Assembly (NCBI GenBank): GCA_049423065.1
Contig: JBMSQB010000002.1
Span: forward strand, 85,777-149,776
Direction: 5' to 3'
DNA length: 64,000 nucleotides
Origin: SYIM01 sp041182885
GTDB lineage: Bacteria > Pseudomonadota > Gammaproteobacteria > Burkholderiales > Burkholderiaceae_E
Shown: one piece after another, positions 44,672 to 53,512 of the stretch
Layout: every line of letters begins with the position of its first letter
How positions within the stretch are numbered: the first letter of the stretch is position 1
Made by a program: the position numbers and the translations under genes
Notes under the pieces: model-generated
Databases searched by the model: none
The model's input: the letters and a program-made list of their open reading frames with translations, nothing else
Told to the model about the DNA's origin: nothing

Positions 44672-45655
44672 CTACTCGATCCGCACGCCCGCGCGCGCCA
44701 CCACGCCGCGCCACTGATCGATTTCACTGCGGATGCGGTCACGAAACTGGGCGGGCGATCCCTCGGGCGCAGGCGCAACGCCGTCCTGGGCGAGTTGTTC
44801 CGCGGTCTCGCGAAGCGAGAGCGTCCGGCGACTCTCGCTCACCAGCCGCGCAACGATGTCGGACGACACCCCCGCCGGGCCGATCATGCCGTGCCAAAGC
44901 GGTACGTCATACGCGGGCAGCCCCGATTCAGCAATCGTTGGAATCGCGGCCAGCGTGCCCAGCCGTTCGCGGGTGGTCACCGCGAGCGCGCGCAGCGCCC
45001 CCGATTGCACATGCGGCAGTGCGGTCGCCGTGCTGCTGAAAAACAGCTGCGTCTGCCCCGCCATGGTGTCGGTGAGCGCGGGACCCGTCCCCTTGTAGGG
45101 GATGTGCGTCATTTGCAGACCCGCCATGTCGGCGAACAATGCACAGGCCAGATGCGTGATGCTGCCCTGCCCGGCCGATGCGTAGTTGAGGGCGCCCGGC
45201 CGCGACCGAGCAAGCGCCACCAGCTCGGTGAAATTCGCGACGGGCAGCGATTTCGGCACCACCACCAGCATCGGACCTTGCGAAAACTGGATCACCGGCG
45301 TGATGTCGGTCACCGGATCAAACCGCAATCGATAGAGACTGGGCGTCACCGTGTAACTCGAGGCGATCAGCCCGAAAGTGTGGCCATCGGGCGGGGACTT
45401 CACCACCAGTTCGATCCCGAGCGTGCTGCCCGCACCGGGCCGGTTTTCAACCACCACCGGCTGCCCCAGCGCCTGACCGAGGCGCTGGGCCATGAAGCGG
45501 CCGATGAAGTCAGACCCGCCACCGGTTGCAAACGGCACAACGAGCCTGATTGGACGGGAGGGCCAGGCCTGGGCGCGCGCAGCCCTTCCCACGGCGGCAA
45601 GTGCACCGGCAGCAAGCAATGCGCGGCCAGCGGTTCGACGATTGATCGGATTCAA
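44672..45655 (-). CDS. Bug-family extracytoplasmic receptor (tripartite tricarboxylate transport type)
   Basis: 327 residues. A twin-arginine-like signal INRRTAGRALLAAGALAAVG precedes a mature start WPSRPIRLVVPFATGGGSDF, the Bug-family hallmark. VVVENRPGAGSTLGIELVVK and THIPYKGTGPALTDTMAGQT are further signatures. Bug proteins bind carboxylates or aromatic acids in the periplasm; many work without a cognate TctAB. The start is a TTG whose last bases overlap the upstream MFS stop (TTGA), and AGGAGG lies nine bases before it. It is the second gene of the minus-strand operon. Confidence 0.93.
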   Translation of the reverse strand: MNPINRRTAGRALLAAGALAAVGRAARAQAWPSRPIRLVVPFATGGGSDFIGRFMAQRLGQALGQPVVVENRPGAGSTLGIELVVKSPPDGHTFGLIASSYTVTPSLYRLRFDPVTDITPVIQFSQGPMLVVVPKSLPVANFTELVALARSRPGALNYASAGQGSITHLACALFADMAGLQMTHIPYKGTGPALTDTMAGQTQLFFSSTATALPHVQSGALRALAVTTRERLGTLAAIPTIAESGLPAYDVPLWHGMIGPAGVSSDIVARLVSESRRTLSLRETAEQLAQDGVAPAPEGSPAQFRDRIRSEIDQWRGVVARAGVRIE

Positions 45656-46980
45656 GACGTGACGCCTCCTTGCGTCGGCCTGTTCAGCGACATCACCGAA
45701 CGCCCGGGCCGAATTTTCCAGAGAAGCAAGACAATGATCGCAACCGTCACCAGGTTCCAGCCGATGCCGTTGACGAATGCGGCATCGTAGGAGCCGGTGA
45801 GGTCGAAGACCTTGCCAGACAGCCAGCCGCCCAACGCCATGCCCGCCTGCCCGCCGACCAGCACACCGCCGGTCCGGGCGCCCGCCTGTTCCGGCGGAAA
45901 GTGCTCCCGCACGATGATCGCGTAAGCCGGAATGATGCCCCCCTGAAACAGCCCGAACATGGCTGAAATGACGTACAGCGAGGCGAGAGTGTCGAAGGGA
46001 AGAAACAGCGCGAGCGCCACCGCCTGCAACGAGGTGCCGAGGAGAAGCGTGCGCAGGCCCCCGATCTGGTCGGAAATCCAGCCCGAGGCCAGTCGGCTCA
46101 AGACGCCACAGCCCAGCATGAGCGACAGCATCTCTGCGCCACGCGCCGCACCAAATCCCAGGTCAGTGCAGTACGCCACGATATGCACCTGCGGCATGGC
46201 CATCGCCACGCAGCATCCCACGGCCGCAATGAAGAGCACCCACTGCGCTGCGTTGACAGACAGCCCGAACGGGCGATTGGGGGTGATGCCTGAGGCCCGG
46301 GCCTCAGGCGACGGTGCGGGCACGACGATTTTCGGCGGGCGCTCGCGGATGAACAGACTCAACACCACGATGCCAAGCCCGCACACCACACCCAACGCCC
46401 AGAATGTGCCGCGCCAGCCGATTGCCTCGATGCCCGCCTGGACGATGGGCGGCCAGATTGTGCCCGCGAGAAAATTGCCGCTGGCAACCACTGCGACGGC
46501 AACCCCTCGGCGCTTCTGCCACCAGAGCGCGGTGTCGGCCATCAGCGGTCCGTAGGAACTGCCAATGCCCAGAAACCCGAGCAGCACACAGTGCGCGACG
46601 ACAAACACGGCCAGCCCTGGCGCCGACGCGGCGAGTCCAAATCCGGCCAGCGTTCCCACTCCGCCCAGGGCCAGCACCCGCCACACCCCAAATCGGTCCG
46701 CCCAGCGCCCGCACAGATAGCCCCCCGCCCCCAATCCCACCATCATGGCGGTATAGGCCAACGCCGCTTCACCCCGACCGATGCCGAAGTCGCTTTGCAC
46801 CGCCGGGAGCGCCACCGCGAGGACATACATCGGCGCATTGCCCAGCGTGGCGGCGATCAGGGCAATCGCCAACCGCCAGGCGGCGGCTCGCGAGTCGATC
46901 AGCGAAGGATCCGCGGGCTGGTCGTGCACCACCCGCAGCGCGGCGCCTGCCGCACGCAGCCCCTTTCGCACAGGACCCAT
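45652..46980 (-). CDS. MFS permease, paralogue of the one at 62-63.7 kb
   Basis: 442 residues with twelve membrane segments. GLGAGGYLCGRWADRFGVWR is the MFS inter-helix loop, with ASGWISDQIGGLRTLLLG in the second half. It is very similar to the permease at 62321-63664: by eye about four in five residues are the same, and DNA identity is also clear. ATG 46980 is chosen because it gives the same N-terminal length as the paralogue; a GTG at 47016 is possible. It leads the operon that ends with the monooxygenase and is coupled to the Bug receptor by a four-base overlap. Monocarboxylate or aromatic acid transport is likely, from context only. Confidence 0.9.
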   Translation of the reverse strand: MGPVRKGLRAAGAALRVVHDQPADPSLIDSRAAAWRLAIALIAATLGNAPMYVLAVALPAVQSDFGIGRGEAALAYTAMMVGLGAGGYLCGRWADRFGVWRVLALGGVGTLAGFGLAASAPGLAVFVVAHCVLLGFLGIGSSYGPLMADTALWWQKRRGVAVAVVASGNFLAGTIWPPIVQAGIEAIGWRGTFWALGVVCGLGIVVLSLFIRERPPKIVVPAPSPEARASGITPNRPFGLSVNAAQWVLFIAAVGCCVAMAMPQVHIVAYCTDLGFGAARGAEMLSLMLGCGVLSRLASGWISDQIGGLRTLLLGTSLQAVALALFLPFDTLASLYVISAMFGLFQGGIIPAYAIIVREHFPPEQAGARTGGVLVGGQAGMALGGWLSGKVFDLTGSYDAAFVNGIGWNLVTVAIIVLLLWKIRPGRSVMSLNRPTQGGVTS

Positions 46981-47095
46981 TGGACGAGCTCTCCGATTGG
47001 ATTGACGACCGGCCACGTTGGGGCATTCGGGAAACCCGCACGTGGGAACATGCTGCGCGACAGATTATGAGGGGCCATGCGCCCCGGAGCATCCG

Positions 47096-47479
47096 TCATG
47101 TGGTGGCCGGTGAAATCCTCGGGTTCGGATCCACAAACGTCACCTTGAGCGTCGTCTGCCAGCGGCCGCGCGCCACGGCACCACCCGGACCGACCGGACT
47201 CGCAAAGCGAAAATCAAGCGCAAGCCGGTGCGCCGCCTCGTCAAGTCGCAGATGACCCGACGACTCGAGCAGGCGAACGCGATACGGCGCGCCATCTGGC
47301 GCCACCGCAAGCAGCAGCCGCGCCGACCCCGACTCCCGCGCAAGCCTGGAGACCTCTGGGTAATAGCGTTCCTGATCGGGACGGTGGCGAATGACCAGCG
47401 CGGCGAAATCGTGGTACGGCAGGCGGGCAAAACGCTCACCCAGACCGATTCGGTCCAGCCACGTATCCAGAAGTCCCAT
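47096..47479 (-). CDS. TonB C-terminal-domain-like protein lacking an anchor
   Basis: 127 residues from ATG 47479. Residues 30-115 (RYYPEVSRLARESGSARLLL, then SGHLRLDEAAHRLALDFRF) resemble the TonB/energy-transducer C-terminal domain. No N-terminal membrane helix or proline-rich linker is present, and the upstream open frame runs antisense into the HiPIP gene. It may be a stand-alone periplasmic-fold protein, a decayed tonB remnant, or have a different start. I am moderately sure it is a real gene. Confidence 0.55.
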   Translation of the reverse strand: MGLLDTWLDRIGLGERFARLPYHDFAALVIRHRPDQERYYPEVSRLARESGSARLLLAVAPDGAPYRVRLLESSGHLRLDEAAHRLALDFRFASPVGPGGAVARGRWQTTLKVTFVDPNPRISPATT

Positions 47480-47656
47480 GACTCGCTCACGTAAACCCAA
47501 GCGTTTTGCTGGGGCAGGGTCAAAGAAGGATACTCCGCGACCGCGGTCAGAGATACCCGGGCGCAAATCAGCTTTCAAGTTGCGCCACGACCTCTGCACT
47601 GCACCGGTATCGGTCCTCCGATCCCGGCTCACCCAAAATTTCCTGGAGAAAGCAGC

Positions 47657-47965
47657 ATGAACAAGCGACGTGCGTTTCTGGCCACCACCGTCGGCGGACT
47701 TGCCGGTATCAGCGTGGTGACAGTGGGCCCGGTCAGTGCCCAAACCATGGTGGCCGAGACCGATCCGCAGGCCGCTGCGCTGGGTTACAAGGCAAACACG
47801 GCTCAGGTTGATCAGAAAAAATTCCCCAAGCACAACGCCGAGCAGAAGTGCGTGAACTGTCAGCTCTATCAGTCCAAGGCAGCCGACAACGGCGGCTGCA
47901 CGATTTTCCCCGGCAAGCTGGTCGCGGCCGCGGGCTGGTGCAGCGCCTACCAGAAAAAGGCCTGA
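47657..47965 (+). CDS. High-potential iron-sulfur protein (HiPIP)
   Basis: 102 residues. The twin-arginine signal MNKRRAFLATTVGGLAGISV directs the folded protein to the periplasm, with cleavage likely after VSAQ. The four cluster cysteines are C65, C68, C81 and C95, in KCVNCQLY, GGCTIF and GWCSAY, the exact HiPIP spacing. It is a one-electron carrier of the 4Fe-4S 3+/2+ type, common in betaproteobacterial respiratory chains. GGAG lies about 9 bp before the ATG. It is followed 35 bp later by a dehydrogenase on the same strand. Confidence 0.96.
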   Translation: MNKRRAFLATTVGGLAGISVVTVGPVSAQTMVAETDPQAAALGYKANTAQVDQKKFPKHNAEQKCVNCQLYQSKAADNGGCTIFPGKLVAAAGWCSAYQKKA

Positions 47966-48000
47966 TCATCGGGCCCGGTGGCCAGCCTCAGGACCTCTCC

Positions 48001-49062
48001 GTGAGGATCGTCGTTCTGCCCGGTGACGGCATCGGCCAGGAAACCATGGCAGTTGCGGTGGCGCTCCTGGAGACCGCAGCCCAGCGCTTCAACCTCGACC
48101 TCACGCTCGACCACGACCTGGCGGGTCATGCGTCGCTCAAGGCCCATGGCGCAACGGTCACCGAAGCGCTGCTCGCAAAGGTCCAGTCTGCGGACGGTCT
48201 CATGCTCGGCCCGATGTCCACCTACGATTTCAAGGACGAGAGCAAGGGCGAGATCAATCCGTCAAAGTTTTTTCGAAAGCGGCTCGATCTTTTTGCCAAC
48301 ATCCGGCCGGCTCGTACCTTTCCGGGCATTCCAACCATCAGCCGCCCTTTCGATCTGGTGGTGGTGCGGGAAAATACCGAAGGGTTCTACGCCGACCGCA
48401 ACGTCGAGTCGGGCAACAGTGAAATCCTGGTGACACCCGACGTGGCGATTTCGCTTCGGCGCATCACCCGCACCTGCTGCGAGCGGGTCGCCCGGAGCGC
48501 TTTCGAACTGGCCATGCAGCGACGGCGGCGGCTCACCCTGGTGCACAAGCACAATGTGCTCAAGATCACCGACGGCATTTTTCTCGATGCATGCCATCGG
48601 GTTGGAAAGGATTTCCCCGAGGTTGAAGTCGACGACGAGATCGTCGATGCCATGATGGCGCACGTCGTTCGCGATCCCGCGCGTTTCGATGTGATCGTGA
48701 CCACCAACATGTTTGGCGACATCCTGTCCGACCTGACCGCGGAGCTGTCCGGCAGCCTGGGGCTGGGCGGGTCGCTGAACGCGGGTGCGGATCACGCCAT
48801 GGGTCAGGCCGCGCATGGCTCGGCACCCGACATCGCGGGACAGGATCTTGCCAACCCGTTTTCGCAGGTGGTCTCGGCTGCAATGCTGCTTGCCTGGCTG
48901 TCACAGCGAAGCGGTAACGCGCAGTATCTGCGGGCCTCGCGCGCGATCGAGACCGCCATGGAGCGGTGCATTGCCGGGCAGCAGGTCACGCGCGACATCG
49001 GCGGCCGCCTGGGAACACGCGCAGTGGGCGAAGCGCTGGTGAAACACCTTCGCGAGGCATGA
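48001..49062 (+). CDS. Isocitrate/isopropylmalate dehydrogenase-family enzyme
   Basis: 353 residues from a GTG start. The N-terminus VRIVVLPGDGIGQETMAVAV, the substrate arginine region NIRPARTFPG, DLVVVRENTEGFYADR and the metal/NAD block FDVIVTTNMFGDILSDLTAE are intact. The enzyme oxidises and decarboxylates a 3-hydroxy-dicarboxylate with NAD(P) and Mg. The substrate loop differs from LeuB and Icd as I know them, so tartrate, homoisocitrate or 3-isopropylmalate use are all open; no leu genes are near. It is 35 bp after the HiPIP gene. Confidence 0.88.
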   Translation: MRIVVLPGDGIGQETMAVAVALLETAAQRFNLDLTLDHDLAGHASLKAHGATVTEALLAKVQSADGLMLGPMSTYDFKDESKGEINPSKFFRKRLDLFANIRPARTFPGIPTISRPFDLVVVRENTEGFYADRNVESGNSEILVTPDVAISLRRITRTCCERVARSAFELAMQRRRRLTLVHKHNVLKITDGIFLDACHRVGKDFPEVEVDDEIVDAMMAHVVRDPARFDVIVTTNMFGDILSDLTAELSGSLGLGGSLNAGADHAMGQAAHGSAPDIAGQDLANPFSQVVSAAMLLAWLSQRSGNAQYLRASRAIETAMERCIAGQQVTRDIGGRLGTRAVGEALVKHLREA

Positions 49063-49137
49063 CCTCCGATACACCGCCCGCACCCGGGCGCTCGCCTGTC
49101 GCGTTCGACTCTGGCGGGCCCGCGACGCAGACCGGCT

Positions 49138-49179
49138 TCTCGCGCATCTGATCTCGCGCATCTGATCTCGCGCATCTGA
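49138..49179 (+). repeat. Three perfect copies of a 14-bp tandem repeat
   Basis: TCTCGCGCATCTGA is repeated three times without a mismatch in the 183-bp gap between the dehydrogenase and the binding-protein-like gene. ACGCAGACCG occurs just before and again just after the array. This looks like replication slippage or a small regulatory array. It is too short and has no spacers to be CRISPR. Confidence 0.9.
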
Positions 49180-49245
49180 AACGCCGCGCACGCAGACCGT
49201 TTGAGTATGTAATAGTCTGCGGCCAACCCTGCACCGGAAATCATC

Positions 49246-49977
49246 ATGGATGTGTCGTCAGCATTGCGCGCCGAACTCGCACCCACCGGCGTGCTGCGAG
49301 CCGGGATCAACCTCAGCAACTTTCTACTGGTTCGCGGCCGCACCGAAGCTGGCGATCCGGTGGGTGTCGCCCCCGACATGGCACAGGCGCTCGCCGAAAA
49401 ACTGGGCGTGGGCGTACGCTATGTTCCGTTCCCGAGTCCGGGTGAACTCGCCGATGCGGCAGGCCAGAACATCTGGGACGTCGGCCTGATTGGCGCAGAG
49501 CCCCAGCGCGCCGAAAAAATCGCCTTCAGCCCCGCCTATGTCGAAATCGCTGCCACGTTCATGGTTCGCGCCGGCTCGCCGATCCAGTCCATCGCGGATG
49601 TCGATCGCGCGGGCGTCCGGATCGCGTCCACCGCTCGCGCAGCCTATGACCTGTGGCTCGAGCGCAATATCCGTCATGCCGAGGTGATCCGAGCGCCCTC
49701 CATCGACAGCGCTTACGAGGTCTTTGTCTCCACGAACCTTGACGCGCTCGCCGGGTTGAAGCCCCGGCTGTTGAGCGACGTGAAGAAATTGCCCGGTGCG
49801 CGCATCCTTGAGGGCCAATTCGCATCCGTTCAGCAGGCGATCGGCACTGGCCGGACCAATCAGGCGGGTGCGGCCTTCATTCGTTCTTTCGTTGAGGAGG
49901 CCAAGCGCTCCGGGCTGGTGGCACGCCTCATTGAAAGGCACGCCGTTCAGGGACTGTCGGTGGCCCCCCCGGCATGA
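49246..49977 (+). CDS. Periplasmic binding-protein fold (SBP_bac_3) without signal peptide
   Basis: 243 residues. The pattern GVLRAGINLSNFLLVRGRTE, VGVAPDMAQALAEKLGVGVR and IWDVGLIGAEPQRAEKIAFS is that of amino-acid binding proteins of ABC importers. There is no hydrophobic N-terminus: the chain begins MDVSSALRAELAPTG. So either it is cytoplasmic, acting as a sensor or enzyme, or the true start lies upstream, where no frame with a signal is seen. It precedes a complete importer cluster (50043-53454) on the same strand by 65 bp and could sense the same ligand. Confidence 0.78.
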   Translation: MDVSSALRAELAPTGVLRAGINLSNFLLVRGRTEAGDPVGVAPDMAQALAEKLGVGVRYVPFPSPGELADAAGQNIWDVGLIGAEPQRAEKIAFSPAYVEIAATFMVRAGSPIQSIADVDRAGVRIASTARAAYDLWLERNIRHAEVIRAPSIDSAYEVFVSTNLDALAGLKPRLLSDVKKLPGARILEGQFASVQQAIGTGRTNQAGAAFIRSFVEEAKRSGLVARLIERHAVQGLSVAPPA

Positions 49978-50042
49978 CAGACAGGGCGGCCTCACGCCCA
50001 CCGCTGCAATTCAACGTACCCACGCCCCCTGGAGGGAAACCC

Positions 50043-51044
50043 ATGAAAGCAACGAAACCGCCTCTGATCGTACGCTGGGCCTTGCTGGCCTGCGCCCTGC
50101 TCGCGATGTCGACGGCATCCGCTCAGACGAAAATCGTGGTCACGAACTACGGCGTTTCCGCCAACGGAATGCCGTTCGCGGTCGCGCTCGAGAAGGGCTT
50201 TTTCAAGCAGCAGGGCCTCAACATCACCGAGATCATCACTTCTGCAGGCGGCGGCACCACCATGCGCAACATGATGGCAGCTGGCGTTCCGTATGCAGAG
50301 ATCAACCCCGGCGCCGCAATCGGCGCCATCCAGCAGGGGGTCGATCTCAAGATCATCGCCGACAATGTCCTGACCGTGGCCGAGTTCGCCTGGTTCGTCA
50401 AACCAGAATCAAAAATCCGCACCATCAAGGATCTCAAGGGTGCCAAGGTCGGCTTCAACAACCCGCGCTCCACCAGCGCCGCCCTGCTTCAGGTGCTGCT
50501 CGATCAGGCCGGGCTTCGGAAGGAAGACGTCCAGATGATCCGCACCGGAGGCTTTGGCGAAAGTCTGACCGCGCTCGATATCAACACCATCGACATGACC
50601 CCGATCACCGAGCCGCTATGGTCCCGCTTCAAGGACAAGTTTCGGGCAATCGCCGTGGCAAGCGAAGTGCTGCCCCCCATGAGCAACGTGGTCGGCGTCG
50701 CGCTTACCAGCCAGATGAAGGAGCACGACAAGTTCATCCGTGGCGTGGTGAAGGCGCGCCGGATGGCGGTCGAGTTCATGTCGGCAAACCCTCAGGAGGC
50801 TGGCGATATCGTCGCGCGCGCCTACAACATTGACCCGGCGCTTGCCCGGGCGGTCGTCAAGAACCTGGTCGAGTCACGGACTCAGGGCATCCCCTACTGG
50901 GGCACGGGTCAGATCCATCTTGCCGGACTCGAACGCACGGTCGCGGCGCAACGCTCTGTTGGCGCCATCACCGGCGAGGTCGACCTGACGAAGATCATCG
51001 ATACGCGTTTTCTCGACGAAGATATCCGTGCAGTGGTTCGATAG
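50043..51044 (+). CDS. ABC substrate-binding protein, NMT1/SsuA type
   Basis: 333 residues from the ATG with GGAGGG seven bases upstream. A Sec signal runs to STASAQ. The mature start TKIVVTNYGVSANGMPFAVA, followed by EKGFFKQQGLNITEI, is typical of sulfonate/nitrate/taurine-class receptors. It precedes an ATPase and two permeases, making a complete importer. It shares the fold but little sequence with the receptor at 9111-10145. The ligand is unknown. Confidence 0.9.
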   Translation: MKATKPPLIVRWALLACALLAMSTASAQTKIVVTNYGVSANGMPFAVALEKGFFKQQGLNITEIITSAGGGTTMRNMMAAGVPYAEINPGAAIGAIQQGVDLKIIADNVLTVAEFAWFVKPESKIRTIKDLKGAKVGFNNPRSTSAALLQVLLDQAGLRKEDVQMIRTGGFGESLTALDINTIDMTPITEPLWSRFKDKFRAIAVASEVLPPMSNVVGVALTSQMKEHDKFIRGVVKARRMAVEFMSANPQEAGDIVARAYNIDPALARAVVKNLVESRTQGIPYWGTGQIHLAGLERTVAAQRSVGAITGEVDLTKIIDTRFLDEDIRAVVR

Positions 51045-51080
51045 CCGGCGCGCGCGGCCTGCCCTCACCGGGAGCGCTTC

Positions 51081-51917
51081 ATGACAACGCCAGACGCCGG
51101 CGGTCCGTCGGGCCTCGAACCGCACGTCACCCTGCAGGCGGTCACGCGTACCTTTGCGGGACAGCAGTCAACGCCTGCCGTGCACGCACTCGGACCGGTC
51201 GACCTGACCCTGCGCAAAGGAGAATTCTTTGCGGTGGTGGGTCCCTCCGGGTGCGGCAAATCCACCTTGCTCGAGGTCCTCGCGGGCATCAGTCAACCCA
51301 CCAGCGGTCAGGTCATCTTCGAGGGCCAGCCCGTCAAAGGCCGGGTGCCCGAGGGCGTCGGTGTGGTGTTCCAGGAAGACGCCTGCTTTCCGTGGCTCAA
51401 TGTCACCGACAACATCGCGCTCGGACTGCAGGCCCTGCCGCTGAGCGAAGCCGAACGCAGACAGCGCGTGGAAGACGCGCTCGCCCTGACAGGGCTGAAA
51501 GCCTTTGCGCAGGCCTTCCCCGCGCAACTGTCTGGCGGCATGCGGCAACGGGTATGTATCGCCCGCACCCTGATCATGCGGCCGCGATTGATCCTCCTCG
51601 ATGAGCCGTTCGGCGCCCTCGATCAGCAGACGCGACTCCTGATGGGCGAGGAGGTGCTCCGACTCTGGCGGCAATCCGGCGCAACAATCTTCCTCATCAC
51701 GCATGCCCTTGACGAGGCAGCGATGCTTGCCGACCGGATTGGCGTCATGTCGGCCCGGCCCGGCCGCCTCATCGACCTGGTGGAGACAGGCTGGCCACGC
51801 GAGCGCGACAGCCGTGTCGTCGAACTCCCGCAGTTCGGCCAGTTGACAGCGCGCCTGTGGCGGTCGCTTCGAGGCGAATCACTGAAGTCGCTGGATTCTT
51901 CGCAGGCAACGCAGTGA
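51081..51917 (+). CDS. ABC importer ATPase, SsuB/TauB type
   Basis: 278 residues. Walker A is GPSGCGKST at residues 54-62, the signature is LSGGMRQRVCIARTL, and Walker B is RLILLDEPFGALDQQ followed by LITHALDEAAMLAD. It energises the importer made with the receptor upstream and the two permeases downstream. Its stop overlaps the first permease start as GTGA. A C-terminal extension of about 50 residues follows the cassette. Confidence 0.93.
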   Translation: MTTPDAGGPSGLEPHVTLQAVTRTFAGQQSTPAVHALGPVDLTLRKGEFFAVVGPSGCGKSTLLEVLAGISQPTSGQVIFEGQPVKGRVPEGVGVVFQEDACFPWLNVTDNIALGLQALPLSEAERRQRVEDALALTGLKAFAQAFPAQLSGGMRQRVCIARTLIMRPRLILLDEPFGALDQQTRLLMGEEVLRLWRQSGATIFLITHALDEAAMLADRIGVMSARPGRLIDLVETGWPRERDSRVVELPQFGQLTARLWRSLRGESLKSLDSSQATQ

Positions 51918-52666
51918 GCCGGCTGTCCCGCTACAGGCTCCTTGCCATCATCGTTGCCGTGGCAATCGTTGAGGCGATGTGCCGGATCGGATGGATCGAT
52001 CGCTTCACGATGCAACCGCCGCTACAGATCGCGATCGACCTCTGGAAGCTCCTGGTGTCGGGCAAGCACCTGGATGCAATCGGAAAGACCATGGGGAATG
52101 CAGCGATCGGCTTCGTACTGGCGGTCTCGGCAGGGGTCGTTGTTGCCGTGGCCGTTCATCGACGGCGCCTGCTTCGCGAGACCCTCGAGCCCTTGTTCGC
52201 AACCTATTACGCCATTCCGGTGCTGGCCTTCTATCCGCTGCTGATCATCCTGTTTGGCGTAGGCGACGCACCCAAGATCACCATCGCCTTCATGCTTGGC
52301 GTGATTGCGGTGATCGTCAATCTGCTGAATGGCCTGGACCGGGTGCCTCCGGTACTGATCAAAACCGCGCGCGTCGTCGGCATGGGACCGACACAGATCG
52401 TCTGGCGTGTGACACTGCCTTTCTCCGCGCCCTACCTGCTCACCGGCGTGAAATTCGCGCTGGCCTATTCCCTGATCGGAATCATCGGCTCCGAGTTCAT
52501 CATGTCAACCGATGGAATGGGTTTCGAGATTTCCTTCGCCTACAACAATTTCGATAACGCGACCATGTATCCGCTGATCGTCCTGATTCTGCTGATCTCG
52601 ATCTCGCTCAATTTTGCGCTGGGCACGATCGAGAAGCAGATTCTGCAGCGGCGGGGGCTGCGGTGA
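51914..52666 (+). CDS. ABC importer permease 1, SsuC/TauC type
   Basis: 250 residues from the GTG overlapping the ATPase stop. Six membrane segments are seen, with the coupling loop PPVLIKTARVVGMGPTQIVW in the standard place. Its stop again overlaps the next permease start by four bases. Two distinct permeases suggest a heterodimeric channel, less common in this family than a single permease gene. Confidence 0.92.
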   Translation: MSRLSRYRLLAIIVAVAIVEAMCRIGWIDRFTMQPPLQIAIDLWKLLVSGKHLDAIGKTMGNAAIGFVLAVSAGVVVAVAVHRRRLLRETLEPLFATYYAIPVLAFYPLLIILFGVGDAPKITIAFMLGVIAVIVNLLNGLDRVPPVLIKTARVVGMGPTQIVWRVTLPFSAPYLLTGVKFALAYSLIGIIGSEFIMSTDGMGFEISFAYNNFDNATMYPLIVLILLISISLNFALGTIEKQILQRRGLR

Positions 52667-53454
52667 GGCGGATCGACGCTGGCCCCTGGCAGGCCTGGCG
52701 AGGCCCGATCATCCTGATCGTCTCGGTGTTTGTCGTGTGGCAGGGGCTTTACCTGCTGGCGGGCGAAATGGCCATGCGCTCGCCGATGCAAACCTTTTCC
52801 TATCTGGGCAAGCTCCTCGCGGGCGACCGGATCTGGCCCCATATCCACGAAACGGCCAAGGCCTCGGCCCTGGCGGTCGTGTTCTCGGTGGTCCTGGGTC
52901 TGGCAATCGGACTGGCACTCGGATTTCGCAAGCTCGCGGGCGAGGTGTTCGAGCCCATGCTGGTGGCCGCCTATTCCATTCCCAAGCTCACCCTCTATCC
53001 AATTCTGCTGCTGTCCTTTGGTCTCGGCATGTCTGCCAAGGTGGCCTTCGGTGCGCTCCACGGCATCATCCCGATTGCCCTCTTCACCATCAATGCGGTT
53101 CGCAACATCCGGCCTATCCTCATCAAGACGGGGCGCGTGCTGGGCTACTCGCCCTGGGAGATGGGATGGCGGATTCTGATTCCCGCTGCTTTGCCGGAAA
53201 TTTTTACCGGCATTCGCATCGGCTTCTCGCTCACGCTGATCGGCACGCTGCTCGGGGAAATGTTTGCCTCGCAGCGCGGTCTCGGCAACCAGCTCATGAA
53301 GGCGATCGGACTGCACGACGTCGATCTGATCGTCGCCATCGCATTTCTCCTCACCAGCGTCGCAGCGCTGGGTAGCGGCATTCTGCTTGCGATCGATCGC
53401 AGGTTTCAGACAAGAATGCAGACTCAGCCGGGCCACTCGCCCAACTCGTTTTGA
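52663..53454 (+). CDS. ABC importer permease 2, SsuC/TauC type
   Basis: 263 residues from the GTG overlapping permease 1. Six membrane segments, with the coupling loop RPILIKTGRVLGYSPWEMGW. It ends the importer cluster; 58 bp later the carbamoyltransferase gene begins on the same strand. A functional tie to that enzyme is possible but not shown. Confidence 0.92.
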   Translation: MRRIDAGPWQAWRGPIILIVSVFVVWQGLYLLAGEMAMRSPMQTFSYLGKLLAGDRIWPHIHETAKASALAVVFSVVLGLAIGLALGFRKLAGEVFEPMLVAAYSIPKLTLYPILLLSFGLGMSAKVAFGALHGIIPIALFTINAVRNIRPILIKTGRVLGYSPWEMGWRILIPAALPEIFTGIRIGFSLTLIGTLLGEMFASQRGLGNQLMKAIGLHDVDLIVAIAFLLTSVAALGSGILLAIDRRFQTRMQTQPGHSPNSF

Positions 53455-53512
53455 CGATCGGTGACGGCGGGTTGGCGCTGCCTGATTTGACGAGCACGAT
53501 ACGGCGCGCCCC

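Noticed and set aside
49138..49179. CRISPR-like array
   Set aside because: The 14-bp units follow each other without spacers and no cas gene is present.
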